In this document: piece by piece, positions 16,947 to 24,458 of the stretch
How positions within the stretch are numbered: the first letter of the stretch is position 1
Layout: every line of letters starts with the position of its first letter
Program-made: the position numbers and the translations under genes
NCBI RefSeq assembly: GCF_035319885.1
Contig: NZ_CP141285.1
Coordinates: 1,488,001 to 1,552,000, forward strand
Direction: 5' to 3'
Length of the DNA stretch: 64,000 nucleotides
Source: Altererythrobacter sp. H2
GTDB lineage: Bacteria > Pseudomonadota > Alphaproteobacteria > Sphingomonadales > Sphingomonadaceae
The notes under the pieces: generated by a model
Database searches by the model: none
What the model was told of the DNA's origin: nothing
What the model saw: the letters and a program-made list of their open reading frames with translations, nothing else

Positions 16947-18323
16947 ATGAGCGCGAGCCAAGCCCCTGCTGGCAGCCCGGCCAAGGCTGAAGGCCTGCCG
17001 CGAAGCGACGTGTCCGCAGGCGTGGGCCTGGCGGGCCTGCTGGGGCTGTTCGTGTGGATCCTGTTCTGCCGCAACTATCCGGCCTTTGCTGACTGGCTGG
17101 CGCTGCCCGGCCCGCGCGAGCGGCTGACCGGGCCGCACGCTGCGCTCACCGCGATGCTGTTCTCCAGCGTGCCGATGGTTCTGTGGTCAGTGCTGGTCGA
17201 CAAGGTCCACCGCAATCCTTCGACCGGGATCGACTGGGACAACAAGCGCCCGCTGGCCGATGTCCTGCCCGCATCGCTGGTCAAGCTGGCCGGGCTGTGG
17301 GCGACCTGGCTGATCCTTGCCGGGCTCTATTGCCTGGGCCGGTGGTACTGGGACGGGCAGTACCTGTTCGCGATGAAGGTGCTGGGCGTGGCAGCGATCC
17401 CGCTGTTCGTGCTCTCGGTGCCTTATGTCCTGTGGCTTGACCGGGTGACGAAGGAGCCGCGTGATCACGCCTGGCATTTCGGTGCCATGCTGATCGGACG
17501 CGAACCCTATGATCCGGACGAGGTGAAGAAGCATTGGCGCGCGTGGATCATCAAGGGCTTTTTCGGCGCATTCATGATTTCGATACTCCCCGGCGGGTTT
17601 GCCGCGGTGGTCGCGGCCGACCTCACCGACATCACCAATCAGCCGGTGCGTTTCGCCCTTATCCTGATCGAGCTGCTGTTCGTGATCGACGTGCAGATCG
17701 GCACAGTCGGCTATCTGCTGACCCTGCGCCCGCTCGATGCCCATATCCGCAGCGGCAATCCGTTTCTGGCGGGCTGGCTGGCGGCGCTGATCTGCTATCC
17801 GCCGCTGGTCTACGCCTTCATGGGCCCCACCGGAATGATCGCCTACGAGGTCAACACCCCGGGCTGGGCGCACTGGTTTGGCAATCATGCGGTGCTGCTG
17901 TGGTTCTGGGGCGCATGGCTGGTGTTCCTCACCGGCGTCTATGCCTGGGCCACGGTCGTGTTCGGAATCCGCTTTTCCAACCTGACCTATCGCGGGGTTA
18001 TAACCCACGGCCCCTATCGGTTCACCCGCCACCCGGCCTACCTGTCCAAGAACCTGTTCTGGTGGAGCGCGACCTTGCCATTCCTCGTCACCAGTGGCTC
18101 ACCGGTGGACGTGATCCGCAACACGGTGTTCCTCGCCGCCGTCAGCGGGATCTACTACTGGCGCGCGCGGACGGAGGAGGCGCATCTCCTGATGGAAGAC
18201 GCCAAGTACCGCCAATACCATGCGTGGATGGGCGAGCACGGGGTCATTACCGCACCGCTCGGCCGCTTCGCGCGCCGCCTGCGCCCGCGCGGGCCGGTGC
18301 TGCAACCGCACCCGGCGGAATGA
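16947..18323 (+). CDS. Integral membrane protein with C-terminal ICMT-like methyltransferase domain
   Basis: About 458 residues with around ten hydrophobic segments. The last 130 residues hold THGPYRFTRHPAYLSKNL and YYWRARTEEAHLLMEDAKYRQY, the signature of the isoprenylcysteine carboxyl methyltransferase/phospholipid methyltransferase (PEMT/ICMT) superfamily, which uses S-adenosylmethionine on lipid or prenyl substrates. The N-terminal 300 residues are a large extra membrane domain not found in minimal ICMTs. The ATG at 16947 is one codon inside an equally possible GTG at 16944. The gene is 54 bp after bamB on the same strand. The substrate is unknown. Confidence 0.8.
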   Translation: MSASQAPAGSPAKAEGLPRSDVSAGVGLAGLLGLFVWILFCRNYPAFADWLALPGPRERLTGPHAALTAMLFSSVPMVLWSVLVDKVHRNPSTGIDWDNKRPLADVLPASLVKLAGLWATWLILAGLYCLGRWYWDGQYLFAMKVLGVAAIPLFVLSVPYVLWLDRVTKEPRDHAWHFGAMLIGREPYDPDEVKKHWRAWIIKGFFGAFMISILPGGFAAVVAADLTDITNQPVRFALILIELLFVIDVQIGTVGYLLTLRPLDAHIRSGNPFLAGWLAALICYPPLVYAFMGPTGMIAYEVNTPGWAHWFGNHAVLLWFWGAWLVFLTGVYAWATVVFGIRFSNLTYRGVITHGPYRFTRHPAYLSKNLFWWSATLPFLVTSGSPVDVIRNTVFLAAVSGIYYWRARTEEAHLLMEDAKYRQYHAWMGEHGVITAPLGRFARRLRPRGPVLQPHPAE

Positions 18324-18626
18324 TCAGAACAGCGAGGCGCCTTCGCCCGTCTCGTACTTGAGCGCTTCGGTCACCTGCATCCCGGTTCCGGCAATCGCAG
18401 CCTGGAAGGCAGCCATGTGCGGAGTGGAGAAATGGAACTTCAGCGCGTCTTCATCGCGCCATTTCTCGACAATGTGCATGGTGCCGGGATCGAGCACATC
18501 GGAGGTGAAACTGTAGGCAAGGCAGCCTTCCTCGGCCTGCGATGCGGCCACCATCGTGGCTATGGCTCCGCGCACGGCGTCGAGTGCGCCAGCGGGAATG
18601 GTGGCCTTGGCCAGCACGATCAGCAT
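18324..18626 (-). CDS. Antibiotic biosynthesis monooxygenase (ABM) domain protein
   Basis: 100 residues forming a ferredoxin-like alpha/beta barrel of the ABM/YgiN type. Landmarks are MLIVLAKATIPAG at the start, EEGCLAYSFTSD in the middle, and IVEKWRDEDALKFHFSTPHM, where His/Trp/Glu residues of the quinol-monooxygenase pocket occur. Homologues such as YgiN oxidise quinols or degrade small aromatic molecules, but many have no known role. An AGGGAG ribosome-binding site supports the ATG at 18626. It follows gshA by 14 bp on the same strand and is probably co-transcribed. The stop is adjacent to the convergent methyltransferase stop. Confidence 0.85.
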   Translation of the reverse strand: MLIVLAKATIPAGALDAVRGAIATMVAASQAEEGCLAYSFTSDVLDPGTMHIVEKWRDEDALKFHFSTPHMAAFQAAIAGTGMQVTEALKYETGEGASLF

Positions 18627-18640
18627 CCGGTATCTCCCTG

Positions 18641-20011
18641 TCAGAAGCTCAGCTTGTAGACCTGGCTCATGTCGCCCGCCCATTCGCCATTGTAGCAGTC
18701 AAGCAGACGCTGGGCCGGAACCTTGCCGCTGGCGACGATTTCGTCGAGCGTTTCGAGGAAACCCGTCTCGTTGTCGCCGCTGGTGTTGAGCCGGGCCCGG
18801 GCGGCCAGGCCTGCGCGCGCGATTGCCAGGGCTTCCTTGCCGATGTCCTGCAGCCTGCCGCCGCCGGGAACCGGGGCATCGAGCGCCAGCTTCGGCACGG
18901 CGCTGCGCAGTGCCTCGCGTTCGTCCATGGTCCAGTCCTTGACCAGATCCCACGCCGCATCGAGCGCGCCCTGATCGTAGAGCAGGCCGACCCAGAAGGC
19001 GGGAAGGGCGCAGATCCGGTTCCACGGCCCGCCATCGGCCCCGCGCATTTCAAGGAAGCTCTTCAGACGCACTTCGGGGAAGGCGGTGGAGAGATGATCC
19101 CACCAGTCGCTCTGCCGCGGCTTTTCACCCGGCAGGACCGAGAGCTTGCCGTCGAGGAAATCGCGAAAGCTGAGACCGGCGGCGTCGATGTACTTCCCGT
19201 CGCGGAAGACGAAGTACATCGGCACGTCGAGCATGTAATCGACCCATCGTTCGTACCCGAACCCGTCCTCGAACACGAACGGCAGCATGCCGGTGCGGTG
19301 CGGGTCGGTGTCGCTCCAGATATGGCTGCGGTAAGAGAGATAGCCGTTGGGCTTGCCCTCGGTGAAGGGCGAATTGGCAAACAGCGCGGTCGCCAGCGGC
19401 TGAAGCGCCAGCCCGACGCGGAACTTCTTCACCATGTCGGCCTCGCTCGAATAGTCGAGGTTGACCTGGATGGTGCAGGTCCGCAGCATCATGTCGAGGC
19501 CCATGCTGCCCACCCGGGGCATGTGGCGCAGCATGATGTCGTAGCGGCCCTTCGGCATGATCGGCAGCTCGGCGCGGGTCTTGTCCGGCCACATGCCGAG
19601 GCCGAGGAAGCCGACCCCGCAGGCGTCGCCCACTTCCTTGACCTGTTTCAGGTGACGCCCGGTCTCGTTGCAGGTTTCGTGCAGGTTTTCCAGCGGCGCG
19701 CCCGACAGTTCGAGCTGGCCAGCCGGTTCCAGGCTGACTGCGCCATCCGCACCCTTGAGGGCGATAACCTTTCCGCCTTCCTCCACCGGTTCCCAGCCGA
19801 ACTTCTGCATGTTCAGCAGCATATCGCGGATACCGCAGGGCTCGTCGTAACTCGGGGCGCGGAAATCATCCCGCTTGTAGACCAGCTTCTCGTGCTCGGT
19901 GCCGATCCTCCACGCGCTTTTCGGCTTCTCGCCGAGCTGCATCGGGGCGACCAGCTGGTCGCGGGATTCGATGATCGGGTCATCCCCGGCGGAGGTTTCG
20001 CGCGTGCTCAT
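18641..20011 (-). CDS. gshA: Glutamate-cysteine ligase (plant/alphaproteobacterial type)
   Basis: 456 residues of the GCS2 family that forms gamma-glutamylcysteine, the first step of glutathione synthesis. Visible motifs are WRIGTEHEKLVY near residue 42, containing the metal-binding Glu residues, and QVNLDYSSEADMVKKFR. LSYRSHIWSDTDPHRTGMLPF, MEMRGADGGPW-like text and DWWDHLSTAFPEVRLKSFLE are typical of the plant-like class III enzyme. The start was set at the ATG at 20011 (MSTRETSAGDDP), which fits the family. An ABM-domain gene follows 14 bp downstream. Confidence 0.93.
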   Translation of the reverse strand: MSTRETSAGDDPIIESRDQLVAPMQLGEKPKSAWRIGTEHEKLVYKRDDFRAPSYDEPCGIRDMLLNMQKFGWEPVEEGGKVIALKGADGAVSLEPAGQLELSGAPLENLHETCNETGRHLKQVKEVGDACGVGFLGLGMWPDKTRAELPIMPKGRYDIMLRHMPRVGSMGLDMMLRTCTIQVNLDYSSEADMVKKFRVGLALQPLATALFANSPFTEGKPNGYLSYRSHIWSDTDPHRTGMLPFVFEDGFGYERWVDYMLDVPMYFVFRDGKYIDAAGLSFRDFLDGKLSVLPGEKPRQSDWWDHLSTAFPEVRLKSFLEMRGADGGPWNRICALPAFWVGLLYDQGALDAAWDLVKDWTMDEREALRSAVPKLALDAPVPGGGRLQDIGKEALAIARAGLAARARLNTSGDNETGFLETLDEIVASGKVPAQRLLDCYNGEWAGDMSQVYKLSF

Positions 20012-20053
20012 AGGGCCCGCGTTAGGCAAGCGACGGCCGCCGCGCCAGCGGAA

Positions 20054-20824
20054 TTATGAGAGTGCCGAAGTGCTTTCACCGCGCCAGTCCCCCGAGGTTC
20101 CCATCCAGAGTGCCAGCGCCGCAATCGCCGCTGTCTCCCCGCGCAGTATTCGCGGACCAAGGGTGATCGGTTTCACCGCCGGATGGGCGCGCAGAAGCTC
20201 GCGCTCCCGGTCATCGAACCCGCCTTCCGGACCGACCAGGATCGCGGCGGGCGTGCCGTGGGCGGCAAAGGCTTGCGCGGCGGGTTCGCCGCCCAGTTCG
20301 TCGGCAAAGAACAGGGCGCGTCCGGCCGGCCAGCCTCGCAACAAGGCGTCGAGCGAAACCGGCGCGGTCAGCTCGGGCAGGGCGGTGCGGGCGCATTGCT
20401 CGGCAGCTTCGGTCACCACGGTCCGTGCCCGTTCGGGGTTGAGCTTGTCGGCCACGCAGCGGCGGGTCAGCACCGGCTGGATTCGCGCTACGCCCAGCTC
20501 GGTCGCCTTCTCCAGCACGAGGTCGAACCGGTCCTTCTTGAGCAGGGCCGGACACAGCCACACATCCGGCACCGGTTCGCGTGGGCGCAGGTGCCGGTCT
20601 GCCTCCACCACCACGGTGCGCTTGCCCGCTTCGATTACCGTGCAGGCCCATTCCCCGGTCATGTCGTCGCACAGGATCACCGCGTCGCCGGGGGCCACCC
20701 GCATGACCTTGCCGAGATAATGCGCCGGGTTCCCTTCCAGCGTGACCGTGCGCCCGAGCGCCAGTTCTTCGCCGACAAACAGGCGGGGGGCACTTCGCGG
20801 CGGCCAGGCTGGGGTTGCGGGCAT
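20054..20824 (-). CDS. rsmE: 16S rRNA (uracil-1498-N3)-methyltransferase
   Basis: 256 residues of the SPOUT methyltransferase family. The N-terminal PUA-like domain includes RLFVGEELALGRTVTLEGNPAHYL. The C-terminal knot has ILVGPEGGFDDRERELL near residue 205 and ITLGPRILRGETAAIAALAL near residue 230, the SAM-binding trefoil signature of RsmE. It methylates U1498 of 16S rRNA. The start at 20824 (MPATPAWPP) is used because upstream codons are repeats and Pro-rich. It is divergent from ubiA across a 258-bp region. The 3' end is 42 bp from the gshA start on the same strand, so it may be co-transcribed with gshA. Confidence 0.93.
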   Translation of the reverse strand: MPATPAWPPRSAPRLFVGEELALGRTVTLEGNPAHYLGKVMRVAPGDAVILCDDMTGEWACTVIEAGKRTVVVEADRHLRPREPVPDVWLCPALLKKDRFDLVLEKATELGVARIQPVLTRRCVADKLNPERARTVVTEAAEQCARTALPELTAPVSLDALLRGWPAGRALFFADELGGEPAAQAFAAHGTPAAILVGPEGGFDDRERELLRAHPAVKPITLGPRILRGETAAIAALALWMGTSGDWRGESTSALS

Positions 20825-20915
20825 GGACCTGCCATAACCACATCGCCTGACCGGGCAAAAGCGGTGATTTCCTACAGCGGCAAAATCTGCCAGCGTTCGA
20901 ATGGTCCTGTTATCC

Positions 20916-20942
20916 GGCTCAGGCGGCTCAGGCGGCTCAGGC
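20916..20942. repeat. Three perfect 9-bp tandem repeats GGCTCAGGC
   Basis: Copies at 20916-20924, 20925-20933 and 20934-20942, in the rsmE-ubiA intergenic region. A G-rich stretch follows (20949-20966). The tract is about 90 bp upstream of the rsmE start and could vary in copy number. No coding role is apparent. Confidence 0.85.
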
Positions 20943-21039
20943 TGCATAGGGGGGCGGGGCGGGGGTGTGTCCCGACTGTCAAGTACGGCACAATATGGTA
21001 AAGGCATGAAATTGCGTAATAATATCCCGAATCAAGCGC

Positions 21040-21054
21040 TTGACACCGTGTCAA
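21040..21054. promoter_or_regulatory. 7-bp inverted repeat TTGACAC-C-GTGTCAA upstream of ubiA
   Basis: A perfect dyad of 7-bp arms around one base, 29 bp before the ubiA ATG. Each arm contains TTGACA, a -35-like box, on its own strand. The plus-strand copy is too close to the ATG for a normal promoter unless the transcript is nearly leaderless. The minus-strand copy could serve rsmE. It may instead be a repressor site. Confidence 0.5.
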
Positions 21055-21082
21055 CTTCGTCAAGTTCGGGCGAAGCACATCC

Positions 21083-21994
21083 ATGACCGGCCCGGGCGAA
21101 ACCGTTGTCCCCGATAGCGAACATCACGGCCTTGTCGCGCGCCTGCCGCAGGGGCTGCGCGACCTCGCGCTGCTGGCGCGGTTTGACCGGCCGATCGGCT
21201 GGTGGCTGTTGTTCTGGCCCTGTGTCTGGGGCGTGTGGCTGGCGGGCGCAGGCTGGCAGTGGCCGCTGCTCGGCTGGCTGCTGCTCGGCAGCATCGCCAT
21301 GCGCGGGGCGGGGTGCGTCTACAACGACATTGTCGATGCCGATCTTGACCGGCAGGTCGCCCGCACCGCTGCGCGGCCCGTCGCCAGCGGGCGGGTGAGC
21401 CGCAAGAAGGCCTGGGCCTGGCTCGCCGCGCTGTCGCTGGTCGGGCTGGTCGTGCTGCTGCAATTGCGCTGGGAGGCGCAGATTGTCGCGCTGGCGAGCG
21501 TCGCGCTGGTTGCGGCCTATCCCTTCATGAAGCGGATCACCTGGTGGCCGCAGGCGTGGCTGGGGCTGGTGTTCAGCTGGGGCGCGCTGGTCGGCTGGAC
21601 GCAGCTGCGCGGCGACAACTGGGACGTGCTGGCCGCGCTATACCTCGGCACGGTGTTCTGGGTGATCGGGTACGACACGATCTACGCCCTGCAGGACCGG
21701 GAGGATGACGCACTGGTGGGCATCCGCTCCTCGGCGCTGCGATTGGGCGAGAAAGTGCGCGGCGGGACATTGCTGTTCTACGCGCTCGCCGTGGCGCTGT
21801 GGGCGCTGGCGTTCTGGCTCTACCGGGCGGACTGGATCGCGCTGCTGGCGCTGATCCCCGCCGCGGCACACCTCGGCTGGCAGGTCATGACGCTTGATCC
21901 GGCCGACGGGGCCAACCCGCTCGAGCGGTTTCGCTCCAACCGCTGGACCGGGGCGCTGGTTGCCGCCGCCTGCTTCGTGGTGGGCAACGCGTAA
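21083..21994 (+). CDS. ubiA: 4-hydroxybenzoate polyprenyltransferase
   Basis: 303 residues, an integral membrane prenyltransferase with about nine helices. The two Asp-rich Mg-pyrophosphate motifs are visible: CVYNDIVDADLDRQVARTAAR near residue 82 (NDxxDxxxD) and YALQDREDDALVGIRSSA near residue 208 (DxxxD). The start of the protein (RPIGWWLLFWPCVWG) is typical of UbiA. It attaches the polyprenyl tail to 4-hydroxybenzoate in ubiquinone synthesis. The stop codon overlaps the start of the SRAP gene (TAATG), so the two are likely translated in coupling. Confidence 0.94.
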   Translation: MTGPGETVVPDSEHHGLVARLPQGLRDLALLARFDRPIGWWLLFWPCVWGVWLAGAGWQWPLLGWLLLGSIAMRGAGCVYNDIVDADLDRQVARTAARPVASGRVSRKKAWAWLAALSLVGLVVLLQLRWEAQIVALASVALVAAYPFMKRITWWPQAWLGLVFSWGALVGWTQLRGDNWDVLAALYLGTVFWVIGYDTIYALQDREDDALVGIRSSALRLGEKVRGGTLLFYALAVALWALAFWLYRADWIALLALIPAAAHLGWQVMTLDPADGANPLERFRSNRWTGALVAAACFVVGNA

Positions 21995-22620
21995 TGTGCA
22001 ATCTCTACCGCATGACCAGGACGCCGGCCGAAGTCGCGGCATGGTTCGATGCGGTCGAGGCGACTGGCGGGGCAAACTTCGGCGCGGAGGTCTATCCCGG
22101 CTACCCCGGGCTGGTGGTGGCGACAGGCGAGGTGCGGCGGATGACCTGGGGCTTTCCCTTGGTGCTCAAGGGCAAGCAGGGCCAGCCCTTGAAGCCCAAG
22201 CCGGTCAACAATGCCCGCAGCGACAAGCTCGACAGCTTCTTCTGGCGGCACAGCTTCGCCGAGCGGCGCTGCCTGATCCCGCTGACCGGCTGGGCCGAGG
22301 CGCAAGGCCGGCGCGGGAAGATGACCCGCACCTGGCTCAGCCTGCCCGATGAACCGCTGTTCGCCGCCGCTGGTGTATGGCGGCAGAGCGACGAATGGGG
22401 CGCGTGCTACGCGATGGTGATGACTGCCTCGGAAGGTTGCGCGGCGGCGGATGTGCACGAGCGGATGCCGGTGCTGCTGGGGCGAGAGGCATGGGCCGGG
22501 TGGACACAAGGCTCGCCGGAGGAGGCGATGGGCTTGTGCGCGGCGTGGTCAGGCGAGCTGGCGATCAACCGGACAGCGCAGCCATGGGCTGGAGGTGCGG
22601 CACCCGCAACGCTGCTCTAA
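21994..22620 (+). CDS. SOS response-associated peptidase (YedK/HMCES family)
   Basis: 208 residues of the SRAP family. Cys2 (MCNLYRMT) is the catalytic residue that forms a thiazolidine crosslink with abasic sites in single-stranded DNA. The other active-site parts are visible: NARSDKLDSFFW with the conserved Asn/Arg, RRCLIPLTGWAE with the Glu-like acid near residue 100, and the H in VHERMPVLL near residue 155. YedK protects abasic sites from strand breakage. It overlaps ubiA by one base and should be co-transcribed with it; no functional link between the two is known. Confidence 0.92.
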   Translation: MCNLYRMTRTPAEVAAWFDAVEATGGANFGAEVYPGYPGLVVATGEVRRMTWGFPLVLKGKQGQPLKPKPVNNARSDKLDSFFWRHSFAERRCLIPLTGWAEAQGRRGKMTRTWLSLPDEPLFAAAGVWRQSDEWGACYAMVMTASEGCAAADVHERMPVLLGREAWAGWTQGSPEEAMGLCAAWSGELAINRTAQPWAGGAAPATLL

Positions 22621-22645
22621 AGTCCTCCCCTTTTGGGGGCGAATC

Positions 22646-23914
22646 TTACTCCGCCACTTTGCCGCCCTTCATCACCCAGTCGACATCGGCCAGCGCGGTG
22701 ACGTCGGTCAGCGGGTCGCCGTCGACTGCGATCAGGTCGGCGTAGGCACCGGGACGCAGGGTGCCGACTTTGCCCGACTGGCCGAGCGCGGCGGCGGCGG
22801 TCACGGTGGCGGCGCGGATCGCCTCCAGCGGGGTCATGCCGTATTCGACCATCGTGGCAAACTGCCCGCCGACTTCCTCGTGCGGCATCACGCCCGCGTC
22901 ACTGGCGAAGACCATCTTGACGCCCGCCTTGTGCGCCTTGCGGAAGTTGTCGCGCTGGATCTGGGCCACTTCGCGGTCTTTGCGCAGGTTGTCTTCCAGC
23001 ACCCCGTTGGCCTTGCCGGTGCGCTGAGTGTAGTCGGTGTTGTAGATATCCATCGCGAAGAAGGTGCCCTTCTCGGCGGCCAGGCGAATGCCTTCGTCGT
23101 CGACCAGGCTGGCGTGCTCGATGGTATCGATCCCGGCGCGGATGGCCAGCTTGATGCCGGTCGCCCCGTGGGCATGGGCGGCGACCTTCAGGTCCCAGAA
23201 ATGCGCTTCCTCGGCAATCGCGGTCAGCTCGGCGAGGGTCAGCTGCGCCTGCCCCGGCTCGGTGTTGCGGCTGAACACCCCGCCAGTGGCGCAGACCTTG
23301 ATTACTTCGGCACCGTACTTGCGCTGTTCGCGCACCCGCAGGCGCAGCTCGTCCGGATTGTCGCCCACCGCCGGACTCTTGGCCTTGAAGCTGGGCGGCA
23401 GGTAGGTCTGGTCGCAGTGCCCGCCGGTCGCGCCGAGCGAGTAGTTGGCGTTGATGATGCGCGGCCCCGGCACCCAGCCTTCGCCGATGGCCTGATCCAG
23501 CCCGGCGACGTTGTAATCGCCATCACCCAGATTGCGCACGGTGGTGAACCCGGCCTTGAGCATCTTTTCGGCATTGGCGACTGCCAGCACGGTAGCGAAC
23601 CGGTCCGTGAATTGGAGGCTGGAATAGCCGCCGTACTCCGGGCGCCCGTCAAGGTGCACGTGCATGTCGATCAGGCCGGGCAGCAGGGTATGGCCGGTAA
23701 GGTCGATCACCTCGGCACCCGCCGGAGCAGCGCCGCCGCTCGTCACCGACGCGATCAGGCCATCGGTCACGGTCACCAGCGGTGCATCGACATACTTGCC
23801 GGTTTCGACCTCCAGCAGGCGGTCAGCCTTGATGTAGACCGTTTCGGCCGCCGCCGGGGCGGCGCCGGCGATCACGGCAGCAAGGGCGGCAAGCGACAGG
23901 GCAGAGCGGTTCAT
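22646..23914 (-). CDS. Exported amidohydrolase (imidazolonepropionase/prolidase-like)
   Basis: 422 residues. A signal peptide (MNRSALSLAALAAVIAGAAPAAA) directs it to the periplasm. The metal-dependent amidohydrolase barrel starts with the HxH motif LPGLIDMHVHLDG near residue 76. Later come the Lys in VIKVCATGG near residue 192, His in VAAHAHGATG and TIEHASLVD, and Asp in FASDAGVMPHE near residue 312. All binuclear-metal ligands appear present. This subfamily includes Xaa-Pro dipeptidases and organophosphate-acid hydrolases; the exact substrate is unknown. The ATG at 23914 fits the signal peptide. The gene stands 16 bp after the SixA-like gene on the same strand. Confidence 0.9.
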   Translation of the reverse strand: MNRSALSLAALAAVIAGAAPAAAETVYIKADRLLEVETGKYVDAPLVTVTDGLIASVTSGGAAPAGAEVIDLTGHTLLPGLIDMHVHLDGRPEYGGYSSLQFTDRFATVLAVANAEKMLKAGFTTVRNLGDGDYNVAGLDQAIGEGWVPGPRIINANYSLGATGGHCDQTYLPPSFKAKSPAVGDNPDELRLRVREQRKYGAEVIKVCATGGVFSRNTEPGQAQLTLAELTAIAEEAHFWDLKVAAHAHGATGIKLAIRAGIDTIEHASLVDDEGIRLAAEKGTFFAMDIYNTDYTQRTGKANGVLEDNLRKDREVAQIQRDNFRKAHKAGVKMVFASDAGVMPHEEVGGQFATMVEYGMTPLEAIRAATVTAAAALGQSGKVGTLRPGAYADLIAVDGDPLTDVTALADVDWVMKGGKVAE

Positions 23915-23930
23915 GGGCAGTTTCCTCGCG

Positions 23931-24458
23931 TCAATGTTCAGGGCCCAGCGCCGGGTCGAGATCGCGCGGGCGCTTGAAGTGGGTCAGCTTGCCGCAGCCT
24001 TCGGCGAGCTGCGACCAGTCGTCAATCGCCAGCTCCAGCAGGGCAAATCCGGTGGTGGGGAACTTGCGCGCGGCCTCGTCGAACAGGCTGTTTTCCGCAG
24101 CGGGCGGCACCAGCGCGAGCAGGGCTTCCTGCATTCCGGGGTTGTGCCCCGATACCAGCACCGTTCCGGCCTCACCGGCCCGTTCGCGGATTACATCGAA
24201 AATCGTTTCGGCGCTGGCGAGATAGAGCCGCTCGTCCCACACAGGCGCCGCATCGGGCAGGGTCAGGTCCAGTGTTCGTCGGACCCGCTCGGCCGGACTG
24301 GCCAGCACCGCGTCCCACGCCAGGTTTTTGCGGTTGAAGTATTCGCCCATCAGGGCAGCACCGCGCCGTCCCCGGTCGTTGAGGCCGCGATCGAAGTCAC
24401 GGGTGGCCATGTCATCCCAGTCGGACTTGGCGTGGCGCAGGAGGCCGAGTTTCTTCAC
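23931..24458 (-). CDS. SixA-like histidine phosphatase
   Basis: 175 residues with a GTG start at 24458. The catalytic RHG-type motif is LLRHAKSDWDD at the N-terminus, with His as the phosphoacceptor. A second conserved His lies in VLVSGHNPGMQE near residue 100. This matches SixA-type phosphohistidine phosphatases, which dephosphorylate histidine-containing phosphotransfer proteins, although many alphaproteobacterial members have unknown substrates. The start overlaps the helicase stop by 4 bp (GTGA), so it is translationally coupled to the helicase gene. Confidence 0.88.
   Translation of the reverse strand: MKKLGLLRHAKSDWDDMATRDFDRGLNDRGRRGAALMGEYFNRKNLAWDAVLASPAERVRRTLDLTLPDAAPVWDERLYLASAETIFDVIRERAGEAGTVLVSGHNPGMQEALLALVPPAAENSLFDEAARKFPTTGFALLELAIDDWSQLAEGCGKLTHFKRPRDLDPALGPEH

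Noticed and set aside
18542-20059. 505-aa plus-strand frame opposite gshA
   Set aside because: Codon use and the lack of any family pattern mark it as an antisense shadow; gshA on the minus strand has all enzyme motifs.
20872-21084. 70-aa minus-strand open frame between rsmE and ubiA
   Set aside because: It is built from the 9-bp repeats and promoter DNA, has no ribosome-binding site and has an odd composition.
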